Source: UBA6109 sp964506465
GTDB taxonomy: Bacteria > Desulfobacterota > Syntrophia > Syntrophales > UBA6109
Direction of reading: 5' to 3'
DNA: 64,000 bases
Assembly: GCA_964506465.1 (NCBI GenBank)
Contig: CAZDLM010000002.1
Span: forward strand, 112,971-176,970
Part shown: in pieces, positions 1 through 8,549 of the stretch
How the letters are laid out: each line of letters begins with the position of its first letter
Position numbering within the stretch: position 1 is the stretch's first letter
The notes under the pieces: model-generated
What the model was told of the DNA's origin: nothing
The model's database searches: none
The model's input: only the letters and a program-made list of their open reading frames with translations
Program-made: the position numbers and the translations under genes

Positions 1-2
1 AA

Positions 3-2225
3 CGCGGCGCCATCGAGCAGGAAGTGGCGCGGGACCTTTCGAGCCCGGAATACATCCTTTCCATGAAGCTCCTCGAAGGGCTCTTTTCGGGGACGCCTTA
101 TGCACACGACGCCCTCGGCACGCGTCCGTCCTTCCAGCGGACGACGGGCGCGATGCTCAAGGAGTTCTACGACCGGTGGTATGCGCCGAACAATGCGGTC
201 CTGGTCATCGCCGGCGACGTCGATCCGCAGAAGACCCTGGCGAAGGTCCGGGAACTTTTCGAGCCGATCCCGCGCCGGACGATACCGGCCAGGCCGGCCG
301 TCGAACTGAAACCCCTGGCGCCCGCAGCCCTGGCGCTGGATACGGATCTGCCTTACGGTCTCGCGGTAGTCGCCTACCGTCTTCCCGGCTTCGACAGCGA
401 GGACTTCGCGGCGGGCCTGATCCTGGCGGATGTGCTGGACAGCCGGCGGGGAAACCTCTACGCCCTCGTTCCCGAGGGAAAGGCCCTTTACACGAATTTC
501 GAAGTCGACGCGCTTCCGAAGGCGGGATTCGGGAATGCCGTGGCGGCCTATCCGCACGGCGGCGACGGAAACGCCCTCGTGACCGCCATCAAAGACACCA
601 TCGCCGGGTATGTGAGGGACGGCGTGCCCGCGGACCTCGTGGAGGCGGCGAAACGCCACGAAGCGAACCGGGCCCAGTTCCGGAAGAACTCGGTGCCGGG
701 CCTGGCCAGCGCCTGGTCCCAGGCCGTAGCCGTCGAGGGGAGAACCGCGCCGGACGACGTCATCGCCGCCGTCGAAAAAGTGACGGCCGATGACGTGAAC
801 CGCGTCGCGCGGGAGTATCTCAACAACGACACCGCCATCACCGCCGTTCTCACGCCCCGCCCCGCGGAAAAGCCCGCGACGTCGAGGGGCTCCGGCAGGG
901 GCGAGTCTTTTGCCCCGGACCGGATGACGTCCGCCGCACTTCCCGACTGGGCGGAGAAAGCCGACACCGTCCCCGCCCTGCCGCCGTCGAAGGTGAAGCC
1001 CGTCGTGACACGGCTTTCCAACGGGATTCGGCTGATCGTCCAGACCGAAAGCATCAGCCCCACGGTCACCGTCATCGGCCGGGTGAAGAACAACACGCAT
1101 CTCAGCGAGCCGGCCGGCAAGGAGGGGGTCTCTTCCATCCTGGAGGACCTCTTCGACTACGGAACGGTCTCGCTCGACCGGCTGGCCTTCCAGAAGGCGC
1201 AGGACGATATCGGCGCCGATATTTCCGTAGGCACATCTTTTTCCTGCCGCTCGTCATCGGGCCGATTCGAGCAGGCCACGAAGCTTCTGGCGGACAATCT
1301 GCTGCGGCCCGCCTTGCCCGAAGCCGCCTTCGCCGTCGTCAAGGAGGAGACCATCGCCGCCCTGGCCGGCCGGATTCGAAGCCCGGGCTATCTTTCGGGA
1401 CGGGCCCTGCGCGAGGGATTGTTTCCGGAGGCGGATCCGGCGCTCCGTGATGCGACGCCCGGAACGGCGGCGGCCGTGTCGCTGCAGGACGTCAAGTCCT
1501 ACTACCAAAAGGTGTTCCGCCCGGACATGACGACGATCGTCGTGATCGGCGACGTGTCGGCAAAGCGGGTGCGCGCAGCGATCACGAGATATTTCGGCGC
1601 GTGGAAAGCGGCGGGTGTGAGCCCGAAAACCGATCTTCCGGCCGTACCGCCAAACAGGCCGTCGCTTGCCGCGGTTCCCGACGCAAGCCGCGTTCAGGAT
1701 GAGGTCGTGCTCGCCGAGACAATCGGCGTGACGCGATCCCACCCCGACTACTACCGGCTGGAGCTCGGCAACCGCGTGCTGTCCGGCGCCTTCTACGCCT
1801 CGCGCCTGTACCGCGATCTGCGCGAAAAGGCCGGCCTGGTCTACACCGTCGGCTCCGTCGTCGAGGCGGGGAAACACCGTTCGCTTTTCAGGATCGTCTA
1901 CGGCTGCGATCCGCCCAACGTTGCGAAGGCCAGGGCGATGGTGGAAAAGGATCTCGCCGACATGCGGACGGACCCGGTGACACCCGAGGAGTTGAAGCGG
2001 GCCAAAATCCTGCTGCTTCGGCAGATCGCGCTTTCCGAGGCGAGCACGGACGCTGTCGCCGGGAGGCTGCTCTCCCTGTCCCTGCAGGACCTGCCTCTCG
2101 ACGAGACGAGACGCGCCGCCCGGCGATACCGGGATATGACCGCGGCACAGGTGCGCGACGCCTTCAAGAAATGGATACGCCCTGCGGGGTTTGTCCAGGT
2201 CACGGTGGGGCCGAACCCCCAGTAG
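3..2225 (+). CDS. M16 family zinc peptidase, 5'-truncated by the window edge
   Basis: The reading frame is open from the first bases, and the residues just before the first in-frame GTG (RGAIEQEV, bases 3-26) already match M16 peptidases, so the gene starts outside the window. What remains (740 codons) is the end of a first M16 lobe (APNNAVLVIAGDVDP) followed by a second complete two-domain lobe that begins around base 990 with LSNGIRLIVQ. The second lobe keeps the family's RLYRDLREKAGLVYTVGS segment near base 1810, which normally binds substrate. The HxxEH zinc motif, expected in the first lobe, would lie upstream and cannot be seen. The protein is probably periplasmic or secreted; the full length is likely about 900 residues. 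No tight link to the following gene is evident. Confidence 0.9.
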   Translation, partial: RGAIEQEVARDLSSPEYILSMKLLEGLFSGTPYAHDALGTRPSFQRTTGAMLKEFYDRWYAPNNAVLVIAGDVDPQKTLAKVRELFEPIPRRTIPARPAVELKPLAPAALALDTDLPYGLAVVAYRLPGFDSEDFAAGLILADVLDSRRGNLYALVPEGKALYTNFEVDALPKAGFGNAVAAYPHGGDGNALVTAIKDTIAGYVRDGVPADLVEAAKRHEANRAQFRKNSVPGLASAWSQAVAVEGRTAPDDVIAAVEKVTADDVNRVAREYLNNDTAITAVLTPRPAEKPATSRGSGRGESFAPDRMTSAALPDWAEKADTVPALPPSKVKPVVTRLSNGIRLIVQTESISPTVTVIGRVKNNTHLSEPAGKEGVSSILEDLFDYGTVSLDRLAFQKAQDDIGADISVGTSFSCRSSSGRFEQATKLLADNLLRPALPEAAFAVVKEETIAALAGRIRSPGYLSGRALREGLFPEADPALRDATPGTAAAVSLQDVKSYYQKVFRPDMTTIVVIGDVSAKRVRAAITRYFGAWKAAGVSPKTDLPAVPPNRPSLAAVPDASRVQDEVVLAETIGVTRSHPDYYRLELGNRVLSGAFYASRLYRDLREKAGLVYTVGSVVEAGKHRSLFRIVYGCDPPNVAKARAMVEKDLADMRTDPVTPEELKRAKILLLRQIALSEASTDAVAGRLLSLSLQDLPLDETRRAARRYRDMTAAQVRDAFKKWIRPAGFVQVTVGPNPQ

Positions 2226-2312
2226 GCGTGCGGCAAGCTCAAGGGAAAGAATCTTCGACCCTGTCTCCGACCATGAAACAGCCAGAGCAAATCCGGAGGC
2301 GACTTTCTCCCC

Positions 2313-3767
2313 TTGACGACATGGGCTGCCGGAGGGCGATCCCATGCGGCAAGGCGCCGGATCGGCCGGCGCGCACGGGAATTCCGCATCAAGGAGGCCG
2401 TCACGACAACGGACAAAATCTCGAGCCTGACCACGGGGAGCCTCTGGCGCAACATCTGGCAGCTGTCGTGGCCCATGCTGCTCATCATGATCTTCAACTT
2501 CTTCGTGGGCTTCGCCGACATTTACGTGGCGGGGCGCATCGGCCCCGAGGTCCAGGCGGCGGTCGGCTTCGTCAGCCTCCTCTACTTCACCGTCATCATC
2601 CTTGCCAATGCCATCAGCATCGGGACCGTTGCCCTGGTCTCACGGGCCGTCGGGGCCGGAGATTTCGGACGGGCGCTCGATGTGGCCAGGCAATCCCTGC
2701 TCCTTGGCGGCGCGGTGGCCGTTGCCCTCACCCTCGTCGGCTATCTCTTCGCACGGGAAATCGTCGCCGCAGTGGGATTCCCGGAAGAGATCCGGGAAAT
2801 CGCCGGCACATTCCTGCGGATCTTCTCTCTCGGCCTGGGGGCGGAGTACATGCTTATCATCTCGAACGCCGTCTTCCGGGCGGGCGGAGACGTGCGGGCG
2901 GCCCTGTTGACCATGTTTTTCGCGAGCGTCCTCAACGTCGCCGGGGATTTCCTCCTGGTCTTCGGACTTCCGGGCGTTCCGGGCCTGGGATACCCCGGGA
3001 TCGCGATCGCAACGGCGATGTCGGCCGCCGTCGGGATGGGAACCAGCTTCTTTCTCTTCTTCCGGGGCCGGTGGCGCTCCCTCTACAGGGGATCCTGGGC
3101 GGCGCGTCCGGCGACGATCCGGCAGATCACCGGACTGGGCTGGCCCTCCGCCATGCTGCAGATCGCCTGGAATGCGGGAACGGTCGTCCTGTACAATATC
3201 CTGGGCCGCCTCGGGGAGTACAGCATCACCGCGCTCGCGGCCATTGCCAACGGTCTGCGCATCGAGGCCGTGATCTTTCTTCCCGCCTTCGCCCTCAACA
3301 TGTCGGCTTCGGTTCTCATCGGCCAGAATCTCGGCGCCGGCGATCCCGATCGTGCGGAACGGGTCGGCTGGCGGATCGCCTCGGCAGGCGCGCTGGTCCT
3401 GGGCGCGATGGCCGTTGTCGTCTTTATCTGGGCGGAGACCTTTGCCGGCCTCGTGGCGAGGGACCAGGCGGTGCTGGCGGAGACCGCCCGCTACCTCAGG
3501 CTCAACATGCTCGCCCAGCCGTTCATCGCCCTGAGCCTCTCCCTGGGCGGCGGCCTCCAGGGAGCCGGAGACACCCGCGGGCCGATGTGGGCGATCGTCG
3601 TCGCCATGTGGCTGATCCGGCTGCCGCTTGCCTACGGTCTTGCCATCCTTCTGGGGTTCGGCGCCGTCGGGGTCTGGTGGTCCATGGTGATTTCGATGGC
3701 CTGCCAGGGCCTCCTCATGGCCCGGCGATTTGCTTTGGGACGCTGGAAGGAACTTCAACTGAAGTGA
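2313..3767 (+). CDS. MATE family multidrug/metabolite exporter
   Basis: A 484-residue inner-membrane protein with about twelve hydrophobic segments and the typical MATE opening (GSLWRNIWQLSWPMLL, then FVGFADIYVAGRIG). MATE proteins export organic cations or metabolites using a Na+ or H+ gradient. The start is uncertain: the only in-frame canonical start upstream of the conserved region is TTG at 2313, which adds about 40 Arg-rich residues unlike MATE N-termini. A strong ribosome-binding-like AAGGAGG lies at 2391-2397, but the codons after it are GTC ACG ACA ACG, with no standard start. The CysRS-like gene follows 62 bases downstream on the same strand, so the two are probably co-transcribed. 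The exported substrate cannot be inferred from sequence. Confidence 0.9.
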   Translation: MTTWAAGGRSHAARRRIGRRAREFRIKEAVTTTDKISSLTTGSLWRNIWQLSWPMLLIMIFNFFVGFADIYVAGRIGPEVQAAVGFVSLLYFTVIILANAISIGTVALVSRAVGAGDFGRALDVARQSLLLGGAVAVALTLVGYLFAREIVAAVGFPEEIREIAGTFLRIFSLGLGAEYMLIISNAVFRAGGDVRAALLTMFFASVLNVAGDFLLVFGLPGVPGLGYPGIAIATAMSAAVGMGTSFFLFFRGRWRSLYRGSWAARPATIRQITGLGWPSAMLQIAWNAGTVVLYNILGRLGEYSITALAAIANGLRIEAVIFLPAFALNMSASVLIGQNLGAGDPDRAERVGWRIASAGALVLGAMAVVVFIWAETFAGLVARDQAVLAETARYLRLNMLAQPFIALSLSLGGGLQGAGDTRGPMWAIVVAMWLIRLPLAYGLAILLGFGAVGVWWSMVISMACQGLLMARRFALGRWKELQLK

Positions 3768-3829
3768 AGTCGGAAAGCCGGCTTTTCACGGCGGGCGCCG
3801 TGGAAGGGAATTGCCGGAAGGAGGAACCT

Positions 3830-5044
3830 ATGCTGAAGCTTTTCAATTCGCTCGGGAAACGAATGGAGGATTTTCATCCCGCCGATGAGAAGGCCGTGCG
3901 CATCTTCACCTGCGGGCCGTCCGTCTACCAGCGGGCCCACATCGGGAACTTCCGCACCTTCCTGTTCGAGGACATCCTCGTCCGCTATCTGAGATACTTG
4001 GGTTTCCGGGTGGAGAGGGGAATGAACTTCACCGACATCGAAGACAAGGCCATTGCCGAGGCCCGGAAGAGCGGGCTGACCATCAGCGAACTCACGGAGA
4101 AGAACATCGACGAATTTCTCCGGGAAATGAGGCTTCTCGGGATGTCGATGCCCGAGCATATGCCGCGGGCTTCGGACTGCGTCCATGAGGCCGCAGCCAT
4201 GATTGGACGTCTCCTCGAGATCGGGACCGCCTACCGGCACGGCGGCAACGTCTACTTCGACCCCCTGAAGTTTCCGGGCTTCGGAAAGCTCTTCGGCCTC
4301 GACATGAGCCGCTGGCCGACGCGCAAGAGGCGGTTTCACCGCGACACCTATCCCGGCATCCAGTGGAACCTGGGCGACTTCATCCTCTGGCACGGATACC
4401 GGAAAGGGGACCCCCTGTTCTGGGATACGCCGATCGGACGGGGACGGCCGTCCTGGAACATCCAGGACCCGAGCATGGTCGCCGCCCACTTTCATGAGAC
4501 CCTTTCTGTCTACTGCGGCGGCATCGACAACCTCTACCGGCACCACGACTATTCTATCGCCATTCTCGAGTCGCTCCGGCCCTACCCCGTGGCCCGCTTC
4601 TGGCTGCACGGCAATCACCTCCTCGTCGCCGGCAGGAAAATGTCCAAGAGCCGCGGAACCCTCGTCTACACGGGTGATCTTCTCAGACAGGGGTACGCCG
4701 CCGCCGAGATCCGCTTCTTTCTTCTCTACGGACATTACCGGGACAGACTCTCCTATACGGAAAAAGCCATGGAAGCGGCGGTGGAAAAACTGAGGCGCTT
4801 CCAGGAGGAGGTCCGCGAAATATCCGTGAGGGCGGGGCAGGCGTTGCCGGAAGGCGACGCGGCGCGGTGGATTCGTGAGACGTTCCGGCGCCGCATGGAC
4901 GATGACCTGGATGTGAAGGGCGCCTTCGACGGCATTTCCCGGGAGCTAACGGTACTGCAACGCGGAAATCCGGAGCCGGGAGTCGCCGCCGCCGCTGTCG
5001 CGGCGCTCCGGGAGATAGACGGGGTGCTGAAGGTGATCTTTTAG
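3830..5044 (+). CDS. Cysteinyl-tRNA synthetase-like class I ligase (paralogue with altered zinc site)
   Basis: A 404-residue class I aminoacyl-tRNA synthetase-fold protein starting at an ATG preceded by GGAAGGAGG. It resembles CysRS: FTCGPSVY (Cys28), a HIGN motif at 37-40 in place of HIGH, and a good KMSKS at 270-274. Of the four zinc ligands of CysRS, Cys28 and the first His of the HH pair (238) remain, but the WHIEC cysteine is Asp213 (WNIQD) and the HHENE glutamate is Ser242 (HHDYS). The C-terminus is about 80 residues shorter than normal and most of the anticodon-binding part is missing, much as in MshC, the mycothiol ligase derived from CysRS. A complete cysS is present at 48349-49815, so this copy is probably not the cell's CysRS. 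It may activate another amino acid or make an aminoacylated small molecule; this is inference. Confidence 0.75.
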   Translation: MLKLFNSLGKRMEDFHPADEKAVRIFTCGPSVYQRAHIGNFRTFLFEDILVRYLRYLGFRVERGMNFTDIEDKAIAEARKSGLTISELTEKNIDEFLREMRLLGMSMPEHMPRASDCVHEAAAMIGRLLEIGTAYRHGGNVYFDPLKFPGFGKLFGLDMSRWPTRKRRFHRDTYPGIQWNLGDFILWHGYRKGDPLFWDTPIGRGRPSWNIQDPSMVAAHFHETLSVYCGGIDNLYRHHDYSIAILESLRPYPVARFWLHGNHLLVAGRKMSKSRGTLVYTGDLLRQGYAAAEIRFFLLYGHYRDRLSYTEKAMEAAVEKLRRFQEEVREISVRAGQALPEGDAARWIRETFRRRMDDDLDVKGAFDGISRELTVLQRGNPEPGVAAAAVAALREIDGVLKVIF

Positions 5045-5063
5045 GCCTATCCGCCAAAGAAAA

Positions 5064-5092
5064 GAGGCGGTATCCGCAAGGATCTCCGCCTC
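5064..5092. terminator. Bidirectional rho-independent terminator
   Basis: Two nested stems (GAGGCGG/CCGCCTC and ATCC/GGAT) close on a GCAA loop. On the minus strand the stem is followed by TTTTCTTT, on the plus strand by CGTTCTTTCT. It lies between the convergent ends of the CysRS-like gene and the YtxH-type gene and can serve both. Confidence 0.8.
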
Positions 5093-5171
5093 CCGTTCTT
5101 TCTCCAAACTTCGCAACGGTCCGCCCCGCGACTTCGGTCGCATGCGGCGTCCGTCCCCTTCCTTCAGACGT

Positions 5172-5465
5172 CTATGCCGGGGGCAATTCGGTCTTCCCCT
5201 CGCGGAAAGCCTCCACGCCCGTTTCGACGGCCTTCTTAAGCCTCTTCTTGTTCTCCATGAGCAGTTCCTTCTCGCGCGTCGCCAGTTCTTCGATCTTCCG
5301 CCGCTTCTCCTCGTACTGAGCCTTCGCCTTTTCCAGGAGGTCACGCGTCGTCCTGCCGATCTCCTCCCGCGTCTCTCTTCCGCTCTTGGGAGCATAGAGG
5401 ATGCCCAGTGCGGCTCCGATCAAGCTGCCGATCAGGAATCCCTTGATGCAATCTTCCGCTGCCAT
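5172..5465 (-). CDS. YtxH domain-containing protein
   Basis: A 97-residue protein whose N-terminus (residues 8-27) is a glycine-rich hydrophobic segment followed by ILYAPKSGRETREEI, the YtxH/gas-vesicle-type signature. The remainder is a highly charged, probably coiled-coil helix (Lys/Glu/Arg rich). The start was placed at the ATG at 5465 because AAAGGAG sits at proper spacing; an open extension upstream has no homology. YtxH proteins are small membrane-associated, often stress-related proteins of unknown mechanism. The gene diverges from the MinD-like operon, with about 350 bases between them. Confidence 0.85.
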   Translation of the reverse strand: MAAEDCIKGFLIGSLIGAALGILYAPKSGRETREEIGRTTRDLLEKAKAQYEEKRRKIEELATREKELLMENKKRLKKAVETGVEAFREGKTELPPA

Positions 5466-5530
5466 AGAGTTCTCTCCTTTCTGATGTCCATGATTTTCTC
5501 TGAAGAATTCCGTTACGCTTATCTTATGGG

Positions 5531-5548
5531 TGTGTCCGGCCGAACACA
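5531..5548. promoter_or_regulatory. 18-bp near-perfect palindrome in the ytxH/minD-like divergent region
   Basis: TGTGTCCGGCCGAACACA reads the same on both strands except at one symmetric base pair. It lies about 65 bases upstream of the YtxH start and about 130 bases upstream of the MinD-like promoter. It may bind a dimeric regulator; no regulator is identified. Confidence 0.4.
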
Positions 5549-5674
5549 ACACGGACTGATTGTGGGCCTATTGGCAGGAAGGATCTACCATTGTCACGAC
5601 AGGACTTGTGCCGCCCTCCTTCGCCGGGAAGCGAGAGCCTGATCGGGGCAAAGGACATTATCGGAATGATTTCG

Positions 5675-5703
5675 TTGACATATGCTGTCAGAAAGACTAC
5701 AGT
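5675..5703 (+). promoter_or_regulatory. Sigma70-type promoter of the MinD-like operon
   Basis: TTGACA (5675-5680), a 17-base spacer and TACAGT (5698-5703). The -35 box is perfect and the -10 box matches four of six. The predicted transcript has a leader of about 110 bases before the ATG at 5820. The rest of the 354-base gap between the YtxH and MinD-like starts (5466-5819) shows only the palindrome at 5531-5548. Confidence 0.65.
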
Positions 5704-5819
5704 GTCGCCGACGTCTTTTCTTCGTGCCGCGGGAGCGCCGGCTTCCGCGGGCGATTCTCGGGGATTTCTCGGACTCGGCAGGCAGACCGGCAAACCTGAC
5801 TGACCGAAAAGGGAGCGCG

Positions 5820-6758
5820 ATGGAAAACGCTGCACCCTGCATATGGCCCATCGGCGGCGGGAAGGGCGGGACGGGAAAGAGCTTCTTCACCGGCAGCCTC
5901 GGCATTCTGCTCGCGAAGCTCGGCTGCCGGACGCTTCTCGTCGATCTGGACCTGGGCGCGGCAAATCTGCACACGATCATCGGCCTTCCCCATGCGGAAA
6001 AGAGCCTCTCGGACTTCATTCGGAAGAAAGTGACGTGCCTCGAAGAGACCGTCGTTCCGACCCCCGTTCCCAATCTCTATCTGATCAGCGGTGCGATGAA
6101 CGCCCTCGACATCGCCAATCTCGCCCACGAACAGAAGGCGAAGATCCTGAGGAACATCGCAAAACTGCCCTACGATTTCATCCTCCTCGACCTCGGCGCC
6201 GGGACCTCCTTCAACACGATCGACTTCTTTCTCCTGTCCGACTCGGGCATCTTCCTCACCACGCCGGAGCCGACTTCCATCGAAAACATCTACCGGCTGA
6301 TCCGCTCCGTCTATTTCCGGAAGATCCGCCAGATCCTGAAGGCGCATTCTTTCAAGATCCTGGCCGAGGAGGCGCAGCAGCGGAATGAAAAAGCCACCGT
6401 CAGCAACCCCGGTCTGCTGCTGGCGATGGTGAAGGAACTGGACCCGGAAAAAGGAATGCTCCTCGAGCGGACGATGGAAGCCTTTTCCTTCAGACTGGCG
6501 GTGAACCAGTTCCGCAAGCAGGACAACCCTCATCTGGGAGAGCTGATGTGCGGGATCGTCAGGAAACACCTGGGGTTCAAGATCGACTTCATCGGCAACG
6601 TCGCTTTTGACGACCGCGTCCACAACGCCGTCTGCAAGACTTCGCCGTTTCTTGAGCTCTACCCCTACACGCAGACCGCCCTGGACCTCCGGGAATGCTG
6701 CCGGCGGCTCCTGCCGGAGAAGGAAGCGCCTTCCGCGGCACAGCGCATTGCGGAGTGA
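5820..6758 (+). CDS. MinD/ParA-like P-loop ATPase
   Basis: A 312-residue protein with a deviant Walker A motif (GGGKGGTGKS, residues 12-21), the switch-like LLVDLDLGAANLHT and a Walker B-type DFILLDLGAGTS. This is the MinD/FlhG branch of the ParA/MinD/SIMIBI ATPases, which dimerise on ATP and position structures at membranes or cell poles. The start is an ATG about 110 bases after a good promoter; upstream in-frame codons have no homology. It is followed 24 bases later by a J-domain/HTH gene and then by a SPOR gene. No minC, minE, flhF or partner parB is nearby, so its cargo is unknown. Confidence 0.88.
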   Translation: MENAAPCIWPIGGGKGGTGKSFFTGSLGILLAKLGCRTLLVDLDLGAANLHTIIGLPHAEKSLSDFIRKKVTCLEETVVPTPVPNLYLISGAMNALDIANLAHEQKAKILRNIAKLPYDFILLDLGAGTSFNTIDFFLLSDSGIFLTTPEPTSIENIYRLIRSVYFRKIRQILKAHSFKILAEEAQQRNEKATVSNPGLLLAMVKELDPEKGMLLERTMEAFSFRLAVNQFRKQDNPHLGELMCGIVRKHLGFKIDFIGNVAFDDRVHNAVCKTSPFLELYPYTQTALDLRECCRRLLPEKEAPSAAQRIAE

Positions 6759-6782
6759 TTTCCTCGGAGGGGCAAGGGGCAC

Positions 6783-7433
6783 ATGAAAGACTTTCGGAAG
6801 CAGAACTACTACGAAAAACTGGAGATCGCCCCCGACGCATCGCCGCTGGAAATCCGCCGCGCCTACAAGAGGGCCTTCGAACTCTACCAGGGCCAGTCCA
6901 TCGCGAGCTATTCCTTCTTCTCGGAAGAGGAGCGCCGGGAGATTCTCGCCGGGATCGAAGAGGCCTATTTCGCGTTGAGCGACCCGGAAGCGAGGACGGC
7001 CTACGACCGCAGCCTGATCGCGGCAGGCCTGATGACGGAGGAAAGCCGATACCGGGATAGAGCGAAAGAGCCCGTTCCCATCTACGATTTCCAGAAAAAG
7101 GGCGCGGGCGTTTCCCCGCCGGGCCGCCGCACGGAGGAACTGCGGGACCTCGCTTCGCGAAACCCGGCGATCCGGGAGATCCTTGCCCGGGACGTGCTGA
7201 CGGGCGAAGACCTCCAGCGGATCAGAACGGCGTTGGCGGTGCCCCTGGAAGAGATCGCCGAAAAGACCAACATCCGGATCGACATCCTGCGGGACATCGA
7301 AGCGGGAAACATCGAGAGGCTGCCGCCGCCGGTCTATCTGAAGGGTTTCCTGAAGTCTTACGCACGCTGCCTTGCCGTCGACGAAAACGCCATCGCCGAG
7401 GGTTACAGGAGAGGCATGGAAAAGAACGGTTAG
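6783..7433 (+). CDS. Degenerate J-domain plus RodZ-type helix-turn-helix protein
   Basis: A 216-residue soluble protein. Residues 1-80 look like a J-domain (YYEKLEIAPDASPLEIRRAYK, then EEAYFALSDPEARTAYDR), but the HPD tripeptide that stimulates DnaK is absent. A variable linker is followed by a RodZ/HTH_25-type helix-turn-helix (about 140-205; DLQRIRTALAVPLEEIAEKT, then PPPVYLKGFLKSYAR). No transmembrane segment is seen, unlike RodZ. It lies between the MinD-like ATPase and the SPOR protein, so it may be an adaptor between them rather than a chaperone or a DNA-binding regulator. The role is inferred from context only. Confidence 0.75.
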   Translation: MKDFRKQNYYEKLEIAPDASPLEIRRAYKRAFELYQGQSIASYSFFSEEERREILAGIEEAYFALSDPEARTAYDRSLIAAGLMTEESRYRDRAKEPVPIYDFQKKGAGVSPPGRRTEELRDLASRNPAIREILARDVLTGEDLQRIRTALAVPLEEIAEKTNIRIDILRDIEAGNIERLPPPVYLKGFLKSYARCLAVDENAIAEGYRRGMEKNG

Positions 7434-7467
7434 TCTTCAGCGCGACGCGCTCCGAGGAAAAGGACGA

Positions 7468-8334
7468 ATGGCGGAAGACGGGAAGAAAGACGGCGATCTC
7501 CAGCAGGAACTCGAGAGCCTGTACGAAAAAGTCGCCAGCGTCGATCCGCAGGAGGATGACCGGAAATCGAAGCCCGGCATCGCCGAGTTCGAGGAGCCTG
7601 AAGAAACGGGGCCATGGGATCCTCCCGGAAGGGGATTCCGGCTGGACGATAGACTCCGCGCCTTCTGGACCGCCCCACCCTATCCGGGGATTCTCATCTG
7701 TGTTTTTCTTCTCCTCGGATCGGTCGGGATTGTGCTGTGGCCCTCTCTCTACCATTACGACGCGATAGATCCCGGAAACGGCGCCTATCCCCTGAGGGTC
7801 AACCGCCTGACGGGCGAGGCGACCTATTACGACGGCGGCAAGTGGACCAAGCCGCCGATCGCCGCGAAGGCGCGCAAACCCGAACCGTCCGGGCTGAAAG
7901 CCCCTCCCGCCGCCGCATCGCCGCCACCCGTACCGCCTCTGGAAAGGACCGCCGCACCGTTGCCGGTCTCCGCCCAGCCGCCCGCGGCGCAGGCGCCGCC
8001 GCCGCCCACGGAAAAGCGGGCGGAGGCCCGTCCGGCCACTCCCCCGGCGCCGGCTGCCCGCAAAGACGTCCATCAGGCGCCCTACGCGATCCAGATCCGC
8101 GCTTTCCCGGAAGCGCGAAAAAAAGAGGCCCTGGCGTTCCTGGAAAAACTCGCGAAGGAAAGACCGGACGTCTTCCTGGAAATCGTTTCTCTCGGCACGA
8201 AAGGCGTCTGGCACAGAGTCCTGATCGGCGCCTTCGCCACAAAGGAAGAGGCCTCCGCCTACCGCAAGAAGACATCCCTCTCCAGCTCATTCCCCGACAG
8301 CTTCATCCAGAAGAGGACCGGGGAAAGACCCTGA
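7468..8334 (+). CDS. SPOR domain membrane protein
   Basis: A 288-residue protein starting at an ATG preceded by GAGGAAAAGG. It has an acidic cytoplasmic N-terminus (1-68), one transmembrane segment (about 72-92), a long Pro/Ala-rich periplasmic linker (about 130-200) and a C-terminal SPOR domain (about 205-280; YAIQIRAFPEARKKEA, HRVLIGAFATKEEA). SPOR domains bind denuded peptidoglycan at division septa. It is the last gene of the MinD-like trio (34 bases after the HTH gene). The trio could link an ATPase to septal or polar peptidoglycan; that is inference. Confidence 0.82.
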   Translation: MAEDGKKDGDLQQELESLYEKVASVDPQEDDRKSKPGIAEFEEPEETGPWDPPGRGFRLDDRLRAFWTAPPYPGILICVFLLLGSVGIVLWPSLYHYDAIDPGNGAYPLRVNRLTGEATYYDGGKWTKPPIAAKARKPEPSGLKAPPAAASPPPVPPLERTAAPLPVSAQPPAAQAPPPPTEKRAEARPATPPAPAARKDVHQAPYAIQIRAFPEARKKEALAFLEKLAKERPDVFLEIVSLGTKGVWHRVLIGAFATKEEASAYRKKTSLSSSFPDSFIQKRTGERP

Positions 8335-8349
8335 GCTCCCCCGCTCCCA

Positions 8350-8535
8350 GGTTGTTCAGGAATGCCCGGATGCAAGGCTCCCGATGGCCTGAACCGTGAG
8401 GCGTACTGGGATGTACGCCGAACGGTGAAGGACGAGGGTCCTGCGATCCCCAGGGAAGAAAAAGTGGGGCTTCATTCGCTCCCTCGTCCCGCGGTAAGAT
8501 TCGCGGGACTCGCTTGCTGTCGGATTCAACAGCCT
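8350..8535. repeat. Intergenic inverted-repeat element, copy 1 (diverged or expanded)
   Basis: This copy shares a core with the element at 8550-8673 (8364-8431 against 8566-8633, nearly identical). It starts with GGTTGTTC and ends with TTCAACAGCC, which pair imperfectly, and carries extra sequence in its 3' half, including a stem CCCGCGG...CGCGGG. It lies in the non-coding gap between the SPOR gene and znuA, whose 413 bases (8335-8748) are otherwise filled by copy 2 and the znu promoter. Confidence 0.7.
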
Positions 8536-8549
8536 CCCATCTTGAATTC

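Noticed and set aside
2171..3829. The in-frame upstream extension of the CysRS-like gene across the MATE gene
   Set aside because: The translated extension is Arg/Gly/Pro-rich and has no homology; the ATG at 3830 has a strong ribosome-binding site and starts the conserved fold.
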